Shown one piece after another: positions 26,649 to 33,783 of a stretch of DNA of 64,000 bases. Source of the stretch: JBHJGM01 sp050331815. Lineage in GTDB: Bacteria > Verrucomicrobiota > Verrucomicrobiia > Opitutales > JBHJGM01. The stretch lies in assembly GCA_050331815.1 (NCBI GenBank), contig JBHJGM010000003.1:434001-498000 (forward strand), given 5' to 3'. The position numbers and the translations under genes were made by a program. Each line of letters opens with the position of its first letter. Position 1 is the stretch's first letter. Below the pieces are notes generated by a model, which was not told the origin of the DNA, made no database searches, and saw only the letters and a list, made by a program, of their open reading frames with translations.

Positions 26649-28300
26649 GCGAGCAACCGCAGCTGATTCAAAGGTCCTGGCTGCAGCCGGTCCTGTCGCC
26701 TGAGGAAGCCGCGGCCTGGGAGCGCCAGCTTTTTGCGAAAGATCCGGCCGCCGAAGAGCAGGCCTTGCGAAAAGCCGGAGCGTCTCTGGGTGCGGCCATC
26801 TTGCATGATTTTAACGAAATACAGCCGCTGCCGCGTGACCCGCGCATCCTGATCCTCGCCGGCAAGGGGCACAACACAGGTGATGCGCTGATCGCCGCAA
26901 CTACGCTTTTGCGCACACGCCCACGCGGAAAAATCGCCATCATCTTTGCCTTTGGCGAAGCCCATCTACGCCCCCTCGCCCAACTCGTATTGGCTGAACT
27001 GCTTCAGGACTTTGGCGAGGCCACGCACCTGCACTACCTGCAAGAAAGCGCCAGTGAGAGCGATGTATCCAAAATTCTGGCACAATTAGCCAGGGAAGTT
27101 GGCGGGGCGTTCGACCTGTGCCTGGATGGCGTTCTTGGCATGAACTTTAAGCCGCCCGTGCGTGCCCCGGTCGATGCGCTGCTTGCGGCTGTCAACGCCG
27201 CTCCCACTGTCACCGTACGCGTTGCCGTGGACCTGCCCAGTGGCACACATGCCGAGCTTACCGAGGGGACGCCCTGCTTTCAGCCCGATTTCACCTACGC
27301 CACGGGCATCGCAAAGTCGGTCCTCTTCACTCCGCGGGTCACTGCCAAGGCTGCGCGCATCCGTTACCTTGATCTCGGCTTTTTTGACGAAGCGCCCGCG
27401 CTTGAGTGGGATACTGCGCGGCCTCTGGTCGTGGCCGACCGTTGCCTGGCCAACCTGGGAAAGCCACGCGCTGCCTCTACCGACAAACGCGATTACGGCC
27501 ATCTCATGGTTATCGGCGGGTCGCGCCAGATGCCCGGGGCAGCGCTGATGAACGTCCGCGCGGCGCTGCAAGCCGGAGCGGGTCTGGTCACGGCCTTTGT
27601 CCCCGAATCGATTCAGCCCGCCTTTGCCGCCGCTTGCCCGGAAGCCATGTGGGTGCCCTGTCCGGAAACGCCCGACGGACACCTCTCGAAGGAAAGCTGG
27701 TTTTTTATCGAGCAGCGTATCGGTAAGGCGCACGGACTGGTCGCGGGCTCGGGCTTGGGCACTTCGGACGAGACCGCGGAACTGCTGGGACGAGTCCTCA
27801 GCGAGTACACCCTTCCCACGGTGCTCGACGCTGATGCCCTGCAGCCAGAGATTCTTAATTGCATCGAAACCGACCCAAAGGAGCCGCTGATCCTGACGCC
27901 GCACCTCGGCGAGTATAACCGCCTGACCGGCTCGCAGACGCCGGAGACAGTAACCGATGTCATGCTTCGCGCGTTTGCCATTGCCTGTGGCGGTGCACGT
28001 CTGGTTACCTGCCTGCTCAAAGGCCAGGTGACGCGCGTTTCCAACGGCGAGTTGGTAGCGAACGTGCTGGCCGGAGGCCCCGTACAGGCCCGAGGAGGCA
28101 GCGGCGATCTGCTGGCCGGCATCATCGGGGCTTTGCTCGTCCGGTTGGGGCCGGAAAAAGCGTTCGATGCCGCCTGCATCGGTGCGCACTGGCTCGGGAA
28201 AGCCGCCCAGGCTCTGGCTCGGGCCAGAGGTGAAAACGCCGTACGAACGACTGAAGTGCTGGAGCAGCTGCACACGCCTTTGCGGGAGTTGCGCCGATGA
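26645..28300 (+). CDS. nnr: Bifunctional NAD(P)H-hydrate epimerase / ADP-dependent NAD(P)H-hydrate dehydratase
   Basis: Repairs damaged NADH and NADPH hydrates. About 551 residues in two domains. The N-terminal YjeF-N epimerase contains LILAGKGHNTGDALIAATTL (dinucleotide loop), VRVAVDLPSGTHAELTEGTP and the Asp in CLDGVLGMNFK. The C-terminal kinase-like YjeF-C domain contains HLMVIGGSRQMPGAALMNVR, LTPHLGEYNRLTG and the ADP-loop RGGSGDLLAGIIGAL. The start is a GTG overlapping the previous stop (GTGA); the frame is open upstream but that part overlaps the lipoprotein. dprA overlaps its stop by four bases. Confidence 0.93.
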   Translation: MSEQPQLIQRSWLQPVLSPEEAAAWERQLFAKDPAAEEQALRKAGASLGAAILHDFNEIQPLPRDPRILILAGKGHNTGDALIAATTLLRTRPRGKIAIIFAFGEAHLRPLAQLVLAELLQDFGEATHLHYLQESASESDVSKILAQLAREVGGAFDLCLDGVLGMNFKPPVRAPVDALLAAVNAAPTVTVRVAVDLPSGTHAELTEGTPCFQPDFTYATGIAKSVLFTPRVTAKAARIRYLDLGFFDEAPALEWDTARPLVVADRCLANLGKPRAASTDKRDYGHLMVIGGSRQMPGAALMNVRAALQAGAGLVTAFVPESIQPAFAAACPEAMWVPCPETPDGHLSKESWFFIEQRIGKAHGLVAGSGLGTSDETAELLGRVLSEYTLPTVLDADALQPEILNCIETDPKEPLILTPHLGEYNRLTGSQTPETVTDVMLRAFAIACGGARLVTCLLKGQVTRVSNGELVANVLAGGPVQARGGSGDLLAGIIGALLVRLGPEKAFDAACIGAHWLGKAAQALARARGENAVRTTEVLEQLHTPLRELRR

Positions 28301-29424
28301 GTTCGCGGCTCAATGCTCACGACCTGACCGAGCGTCAGGCCACCCTGGCACTGTGCGCGCTGCCTGGCGTGGGCCCCGTCACCGCGCGAAAACTGCTTGC
28401 CGCCTTTGAGCAGGATCCCCGCGCGGTTCTGGCGGGGGATGTCGCGCGTCTTCGCCATGTGGATGGCGTAGGGCCCGCGACGTTGAAAGCCCTGCAGGAC
28501 TGGTCCAACCGCATCGATCCGCACGCCCTTGAGGAGCGCATGCAGGCTAACGCTGTGGAGTTTGTGCTCGAGGAGGAGACCGGCTACCCACCGCTTTTGC
28601 GCCGGATTTACGATCCGCCGCTGGGTCTGTATCGCCAGGGGCCGGCCCTGCCTACTGAAAAAACGGTCGCCTTCGTCGGCACGCGTGCGGCTTCGCGTTA
28701 CGGGTTGGGGGTGGCTCACGAGTTTGCCGCCCACCTGGCCGCGCGCGGCTACTGTATCGTCAGTGGGCTTGCCCGGGGAGTCGATGCCGCTGCTCACGAA
28801 GGTGCCCTTCAAGCCGGCGGGATGACCGCGGCCGTCTTGGGCAGCGGCATCGACGTCATCTATCCGCCCGAACACCTGGACCTGTATCGGCGCGTTGCGG
28901 AAACGGGCGTCCTCTTCAGCGAGTTCACCCTCGGGCGCGCGGCGGACCGCAACACCTTCCCCATGCGCAACCGGTTGATCTCCGGGATGGCGCGGGCGGT
29001 GCTGGTGGTGGAAACCGGCATCCGTGGCGGCAGCCTCATCACCGCGCGCGCCGCCGCCGACCAAAACCGCGACGTCTACGCGATCCCCGGACGCATCGAT
29101 CAGCCCTCCAGCGAAGGCTGCCATGCCCTGATTCGCGAAGGGGCCATCCTGGTTGGCTCGGTGAATGACCTGTTGGACGAACTCGAAGGCGCGGGCCAAC
29201 AGACCGATCTGCCCCTGAGCGCTCCCAAGGAACTGCCCGACGATCTTTCCGCCGACGAGCGCGCGGTCATGGAAGCACTCTCGGGCGGGGCGACCCTCTC
29301 ACCCGACGCACTGGCCGAGGGCTGCCGGTTACCGCCTTCAACGGTCGCCGCAGTGCTGATGCTGCTGGAGATCAAAACGCTTGTCGCCAAGCTGCCGGAC
29401 GGGCGTTTTGAGGCGCTGCTGTAA
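28297..29424 (+). CDS. dprA: DNA processing protein DprA
   Basis: Loads RecA onto incoming single-stranded DNA during natural transformation. 375 residues. An N-terminal helix-hairpin-helix (LPGVGPVTARKLLAAFEQD, VDGVGPATLKALQDW) precedes the Rossmann-type DprA core: AFVGTRAASRYGLGVAHEFA, CIVSGLARGVDAAAHEGALQ, GGMTAAVLGSGIDVIYPPEH and AVLVVETGIRGGSLITA. A C-terminal winged-helix (DML1-like) domain follows from about residue 300. Last gene of the rnhC-rnhB-pdxJ-acpS-lpp-nnr-dprA run, starting in a 4-base ATGA overlap. It converges with the HIT gene. Confidence 0.94.
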   Translation: MSSRLNAHDLTERQATLALCALPGVGPVTARKLLAAFEQDPRAVLAGDVARLRHVDGVGPATLKALQDWSNRIDPHALEERMQANAVEFVLEEETGYPPLLRRIYDPPLGLYRQGPALPTEKTVAFVGTRAASRYGLGVAHEFAAHLAARGYCIVSGLARGVDAAAHEGALQAGGMTAAVLGSGIDVIYPPEHLDLYRRVAETGVLFSEFTLGRAADRNTFPMRNRLISGMARAVLVVETGIRGGSLITARAAADQNRDVYAIPGRIDQPSSEGCHALIREGAILVGSVNDLLDELEGAGQQTDLPLSAPKELPDDLSADERAVMEALSGGATLSPDALAEGCRLPPSTVAAVLMLLEIKTLVAKLPDGRFEALL

Positions 29425-29426
29425 GC

Positions 29427-29771
29427 TCAGCCTGGGGGCCAGGTAAGCGGGCGACCGGCGAGCACATGCACGTGCAGGTGAGGGACGGTTTCACCGGCTT
29501 CCGGTCCGTTGTTGATCACCACCCGGAAACCTTCCGCGAAGCCTTCCTGACGCGCGATTTCCCCAGCCGTCAGCAACAGGTGTCCCAGCACAGCCTGATC
29601 CTCGCGTGTTGCCTGCTCCACCCGGGCAATCGGCTTTTTGGGGATGACCAGCAGGTGCACGGGAGCCTGCGGATTGATGTCTTTCAGTACAACGCAGTGT
29701 TCGTCCTGATGGACAAAGTCGCCCGGGATATCTCCGTCGATGATTTTCGAAAAGAGTGTTTTGTCAGCCAT
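29427..29771 (-). CDS. HIT family nucleotide-hydrolase (HinT-like)
   Basis: 114 residues. The histidine triad HLHVHVLAG near the C-terminus and the segments TLFSKIIDGDIPGDFV and VLLKDINPQAPVHLLVIPKK are those of HinT-type purine nucleoside phosphoramidases. Terminal GRPLTWPPG fits HinT. The ATG at 29771 was chosen; the open frame upstream overlaps the next gene in another frame. Last gene of a minus-strand run trpG/pabA-nrdR-orf-HIT, 4 bp after the preceding gene. Confidence 0.93.
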   Translation of the reverse strand: MADKTLFSKIIDGDIPGDFVHQDEHCVVLKDINPQAPVHLLVIPKKPIARVEQATREDQAVLGHLLLTAGEIARQEGFAEGFRVVINNGPEAGETVPHLHVHVLAGRPLTWPPG

Positions 29772-29775
29772 GGGC

Positions 29776-30240
29776 CTACAGAAACACCAGGTGCGCCGGG
29801 GCACCGCAAAAGTTTTCGCGCAGAACGATTTCCGGGGCCAACTCCAACAGCGCCTGGTGCTGACGCTCACGAGCGCGGGACCAGCGGCAACCGTCGGGAC
29901 ACAGCCCGCGCCGCAGACCGCTGAGCACAATCACAATCTGGCCGTAACCCTGCAGCGCTTGAACCGCCTCGATGAGCCGCGCCCGGAAGAAAAGCGGATC
30001 CACCCAGCCGTCGGAAAAATCGATGGCGCGCAGCCCGCTCAAGGTCCAGTCGGCGGCATGAAAGTCGAGCAGCTTCTGCGCAACCCACTCCCCGTCGAGA
30101 CGGTTGCTAAACTCGCTCTGGCGGCCCAGGAAGCGCAGCACCGCGTCCAGGTCGGAGGCGACCGTCGGATCGCTACCCGCCAACTCGGACAATAGGCGGT
30201 TTAGCGTCTGCAGCTTTTGCAGTCCCGATAGCTCGGTCAT
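29776..30240 (-). CDS. Unknown protein in nrdR operon
   Basis: 154 residues I do not recognise. Residues 1-55 are helical (LQKLQTLNRLLSELAGSDP, LDAVLRFLGRQSEFSNRL). The middle has alternating strands and helices (ADWTLSGLRAIDFSDGW, LQGYGQIVIVLSGLRRGL). Two Cys follow (LCPDGCRWSRARERQH), and it ends PEIVLRENFCGAPAHLVFL. A small alpha/beta fold is likely; no catalytic signature seen. The start overlaps the nrdR stop (ATGA), and HIT begins 4 bp after its stop, so it is co-expressed with both. A role near nucleotide metabolism is only an inference from context. Confidence 0.65.
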   Translation of the reverse strand: MTELSGLQKLQTLNRLLSELAGSDPTVASDLDAVLRFLGRQSEFSNRLDGEWVAQKLLDFHAADWTLSGLRAIDFSDGWVDPLFFRARLIEAVQALQGYGQIVIVLSGLRRGLCPDGCRWSRARERQHQALLELAPEIVLRENFCGAPAHLVFL

Positions 30241-30704
30241 CAGCGTGGGCGGGTTTTTAGCGAGTCGATTTCCTCTGCCAGCTCCTCGATGTCATGGAAA
30301 TCCTTATACACGGAAGCAAAACGTACGTAGGCGATCTGATCAACCTTTTTGAGGCGTTTCATGATCATTTCCCCAATGGCGAGGCTGGGCACTTCCGTGT
30401 CGTACTCGCGCTCAATCTCTGCGTACAAATCACCCAAAATCATCTCGATTTGCTCGGCCTCGATGGGGCGCTTTTCGGTGGCCTTGCGAATTCCGATCAT
30501 CAACTTTTCCCGGTCGAAGGGCACCCGTCGTCCGTCGCGTTTGATGACCCACAGATCCTCACGCAAAATCTCTTCCAGCGTGGTGAAGCGGTAGCCGCAT
30601 TCCGGATTCTGGCAGTGCCGACGGCGCCGCACGCTCAGATTGTTTTTCGTCAGGCGCGTGTCGACGACCTTCGTGTCGGCATGGCCGCAGCGGGGGCAGT
30701 GCAT
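30240..30704 (-). CDS. nrdR: Transcriptional repressor NrdR
   Basis: Represses ribonucleotide reductase genes in response to dATP/ATP. 154 residues. An N-terminal zinc ribbon (MHCPRCGHADTKVVDTR, then RRRRHCQNPECGYRFTT) is followed by an ATP-cone domain (VIKRDGRRVPFDREKLMIGI, ALEKRPIEAEQIEMI-like helix). The second Cys pair is C-x4-C, where the pair I expect in this family is C-x2-C. Its target ribonucleotide reductase genes are not in the window. The stop overlaps the next start. Confidence 0.95.
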   Translation of the reverse strand: MHCPRCGHADTKVVDTRLTKNNLSVRRRRHCQNPECGYRFTTLEEILREDLWVIKRDGRRVPFDREKLMIGIRKATEKRPIEAEQIEMILGDLYAEIEREYDTEVPSLAIGEMIMKRLKKVDQIAYVRFASVYKDFHDIEELAEEIDSLKTRPR

Positions 30705-30752
30705 GGCAGAAGATCAGGAGGTTGGCCGGTGGCGCGTGTATTCGAAGAACAA

Positions 30753-31316
30753 TTACAGCTTGAGGAAGTTTTCAAGCAGGCGGATGCCGTCGTCGGTGGC
30801 GTAGGATTCCGGATGAAACTGAACGCCGTAGACGGGCAGTTCGCGGTGGCGCAGGCCCATGATTTCCCCTGTTTCGGTTTCGGCGGTGATCTGCAGGCAC
30901 TCTGGGAGGCTCTCGCGCTCAACCAGCAGCGAATGGTAGCGCGTGGCTGCAAAGGGGCTTTGCAGTCCCGCAAACAGGTCAGTGTTGCGGTGGCTCACCG
31001 GTGAGGTCTTGCCGTGCATCAATCGGTTCGCACGTACGACCTTGCCGCCGTAGTGCTGGCCGATGCACTGATGGCCCAGGCACACACCCAGCAGCGGCAC
31101 CCTGCCCGCAAAGGCTTCGATAATTTTCAGGCTGTTGCCCGCCTCGCCTGGAGAGCACGGGCCCGGCGAAATCATGACCCGCTCTGGCTGCAAGGCCAGG
31201 GCTTCTGCGGGCGTTATGGCGTCGTTTCGATACACGCGTTGCTCCACGCCCAGCAACGCGAAATACTGTACGAGGTTGTACGTGAATGAGTCGAAGTTAT
31301 CGATAACCAGCAACAT
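30753..31316 (-). CDS. pabA: Glutamine amidotransferase of anthranilate/aminodeoxychorismate synthase (TrpG/PabA)
   Basis: Class I glutaminase supplying ammonia for anthranilate (tryptophan) or aminodeoxychorismate (folate). 187 residues. The segments VIDNFDSFTYNLVQYF, MISPGPCSPGEAG, the nucleophile motif LLGVCLGHQCIGQ and the His-x-Glu motif VYGVQFHPESYAT are complete. The ATG at 31316 opens MLLVIDNFDS; a TTG five codons upstream is less likely. No synthase large subunit (trpE/pabB) is adjacent, so whether it serves one or both pathways cannot be decided. First gene of the nrdR-HIT unit. Confidence 0.9.
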   Translation of the reverse strand: MLLVIDNFDSFTYNLVQYFALLGVEQRVYRNDAITPAEALALQPERVMISPGPCSPGEAGNSLKIIEAFAGRVPLLGVCLGHQCIGQHYGGKVVRANRLMHGKTSPVSHRNTDLFAGLQSPFAATRYHSLLVERESLPECLQITAETETGEIMGLRHRELPVYGVQFHPESYATDDGIRLLENFLKL

Positions 31317-31441
31317 GGGCCTGCTTTGCAATTAGAGTCGCAAGAAGGTCTCAGAATTTCTCCTGCCGGTCAAGATGCACGAAAACCCGCTATTTTGTGT
31401 TTTGCCAGGGGCACGGACCCCGCATGTGCTTACAGACTTTC

Positions 31442-32593
31442 ATGAGCCAGGACGCCCCGCATTTTCAGGTTGAACACCGCGACAGCGCTACCGACGCGCG
31501 GGTCGGACACCTGCGCTGCGTCTATGGCGAGGTGCGCACGCCGGTCTTCATGCCGGTGGGTACCCAGGGCACGGTCAAGGCGCTGACGCCCCAGCATGTG
31601 CTCGAGTGCGGGGCCCAGATCCTCCTCGGCAACACCTACCACCTGAATCTGCGGCCTGGGCCCGAGCGCGTCGCCAGGCTCGGGGGGCTGCACCGGTTCA
31701 TGGCCTGGCCCAGGCCGATCCTGACCGACAGCGGGGGCTTCCAGGTATTTTCGCTGGCCAAGCTGCGCCGGATCACGCCGGAGGGCATCCATTTTCAAAG
31801 CCATCTGGACGGCAGTCGTTTCTTTCTGGGACCCCGCGAGTGCATCGACATCCAAATCAAACTCGGCAGTGACATCGCGATGGTTCTGGACGAATGTCCC
31901 CCGTGGCCCTGCGAGCGCGCACCCGCCGCCAAAGCCAACGAGCGCACCATCGACTGGGCCAGCCAATGCCTCGACGCAGCCAGAGAGCGCGGCTTTCTGC
32001 AGGCGGGTCATCATGTCTTCGGCATTGTGCAGGGTTCGGTTTACGAGGACCTCCGGCGCGAGTGCGCCGAAGCCCTCGTTGAAATCGGCTTCCCGGGTTA
32101 CGCCATCGGTGGGGTCAGCGTCGGTGAGCCCGAGCAGGAGATGCTTCAGCAGGTGGGCGCAGCCATTCCATACCTGCCCCAGAACTGCCCGCGCTACGTG
32201 ATGGGCGTGGGCACCCCGCCGCAAATGCTGCGCATGATCGCTCAAGGCGTCGACATGTTCGACTGCGTGCTGCCGACCCGGCTCGCGCGGCACGCCACCG
32301 CGATCACGCCCGACGGACCGATCAACCTCAAGAACGCGCGCTTTCAGGACGATGCGTCTCCCCTGGTCGAAGGCTTGGACAACTATACCTGCCGCAACTT
32401 CAGCCGCGCATACCTGCGCCACCTGATGATGGCTGGCGAGATGCTCGGTTCGACGCTGCTCTCGCTGCACAACGTGCATTTTTACGTAAGCCTGCTCGAC
32501 GAGGCCCGCCGGCGCATCTCGGACGGCACCTTTGCGGCCTGGTCACGCCAGTGGATGGCGCGTTATGAAGCCGGCGGCTCAGACGCCCCGTAG
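31442..32593 (+). CDS. tgt: Queuine tRNA-ribosyltransferase (TGT) missing two zinc ligands
   Basis: Exchanges guanine 34 of GUN-anticodon tRNAs for a queuosine precursor. About 383 residues. The catalytic segments LTDSGGFQVFSLA and VDMFDCVLPTRLARHAT (nucleophile Asp) are intact, as are the substrate loops GTQGTVKALTP and VGVGTPPQMLRMIA. The structural zinc site is not: by alignment with the E. coli spacing, positions 312 and 314 are Leu and Asn (GLDNYTCRNF) where the family has Cys-x-Cys, while C317 and H343 remain with correct spacing. A true Tgt function is therefore uncertain. The ATG at 31442 follows an upstream TTG. It overlaps the convergent GT4 gene by 31 bp. Confidence 0.85.
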   Translation: MSQDAPHFQVEHRDSATDARVGHLRCVYGEVRTPVFMPVGTQGTVKALTPQHVLECGAQILLGNTYHLNLRPGPERVARLGGLHRFMAWPRPILTDSGGFQVFSLAKLRRITPEGIHFQSHLDGSRFFLGPRECIDIQIKLGSDIAMVLDECPPWPCERAPAAKANERTIDWASQCLDAARERGFLQAGHHVFGIVQGSVYEDLRRECAEALVEIGFPGYAIGGVSVGEPEQEMLQQVGAAIPYLPQNCPRYVMGVGTPPQMLRMIAQGVDMFDCVLPTRLARHATAITPDGPINLKNARFQDDASPLVEGLDNYTCRNFSRAYLRHLMMAGEMLGSTLLSLHNVHFYVSLLDEARRRISDGTFAAWSRQWMARYEAGGSDAP

Positions 32594-33774
32594 ACTTCCA
32601 GTAACCGGCGAAAAGTCCCGTTCCAGTCCAGCCCTCTATCGATTACATGGGCCCGCGACCGCTGCGCCATTGCCTTCCGCTGCGTGGCCACATCGCGCAC
32701 GCACGCGGCAAACGACGCGGCGTTACCGGCTTCGGCCAGTCGACCGATCGACTCGTTTACCCGCTCGACCAACGCCCCGGCCTCCACCCCGACGACCGGC
32801 AACCCGCTCGCCTGCGCTTCAATCACCGAAAGCCCAAACGTCTCACTAGGCCCGGCGGTCACGTAGATATCAGCGGAAGCCAGCAGTTGGGCAAACGCTT
32901 CTATGTCGCTCTCGAAAGGCAGCAGGTGCAGGCGCTGTCCACACAGGGCGTGTGCTTCCAACTCTGCCTTCAGCGGCCCCTCGCCGACAAGGACCAGATG
33001 GTAATCAGTATCGAGCTGCTCCAGGGCCTCGACCAATACGTCGACCCGCTTTTCCAGATCGATGCGTCCGGCAAAAAGCAGCAGCACTGCTTGCGGGTCG
33101 ATGTTCAGATTCGTCCGCAACGTTTCCTCGCGCCGGCGGGGGTGAAAAAGCTCCGGGTCCACGCCAAGGGGCACCACTTCCACGGTTTGCACGCCATACT
33201 CACGCATGCGTGCGGCCTGCACTTCGCTCGCGGCCAGCAAATGATCGCAGTGCTGGAAAACCTGCTTGAAGCCAACCTCGACCCCACCGGAGATAAATCC
33301 GGCCAGCGCCTCGACGAAGTGGCTGAACATCTCACTGCGTTCGGTCAGCACTCCCTGCAGCGCGTCACGAATCGGAGTGGCGAAGTAAGCTTCGGCCAGA
33401 TCCGTGTGAAAATAGCCGCCCACGGTGCAGTGCTTGCCGACCTTCGTGGCGTCCCGGCAGTAATCGAAGACAGGCCAGGGCGCGGTGAAAAAGCTGCCCA
33501 GCTCAATGATGTCGGGTTGGGTCTTGTCCAGGATTGTTCGGATTGCCGGTGGGTAGTGGAAAAACCGATACGGCTCGCAACCCGGGATTTGCAGGCCGTG
33601 AACGTAGTGCGTACGCAGGCGGCCCTCGGTTGCCTCATGGTCTTCCTCGCCCGGAACGATCAGCAGATGCTCGTGACCGGTCTGCTCAAGCAGAAACTTG
33701 CGCTTCTGATCGATGTAAGTGCGAATGCCTCCGCTGGTGGGTGTGTAGGCAAAAGTTACGTCGCAAAAGAGCAT
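32563..33774 (-). CDS. GT4-family glycosyltransferase
   Basis: 403 residues, GT-B fold. The N-terminal Rossmann half begins MLFCDVTFAYTPTSGGIRTY (donor/acceptor loop). The C-terminal half has the GT4 pattern VLLLFAGRIDLEKRVDVLVE, YHLVLVGEGPLKAELEA and the acidic segment SETFGLSVIEAQASGLPVVG with its Glu. This retaining family transfers sugars from nucleotide donors; the acceptor is unknown. The 3' end overlaps tgt by 31 bp on the other strand. It is the second gene of an operon with the GH63-like gene (9-bp gap). Confidence 0.9.
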   Translation of the reverse strand: MLFCDVTFAYTPTSGGIRTYIDQKRKFLLEQTGHEHLLIVPGEEDHEATEGRLRTHYVHGLQIPGCEPYRFFHYPPAIRTILDKTQPDIIELGSFFTAPWPVFDYCRDATKVGKHCTVGGYFHTDLAEAYFATPIRDALQGVLTERSEMFSHFVEALAGFISGGVEVGFKQVFQHCDHLLAASEVQAARMREYGVQTVEVVPLGVDPELFHPRRREETLRTNLNIDPQAVLLLFAGRIDLEKRVDVLVEALEQLDTDYHLVLVGEGPLKAELEAHALCGQRLHLLPFESDIEAFAQLLASADIYVTAGPSETFGLSVIEAQASGLPVVGVEAGALVERVNESIGRLAEAGNAASFAACVRDVATQRKAMAQRSRAHVIDRGLDWNGTFRRLLEVYGASEPPAS

Positions 33775-33783
33775 GCCATTACC

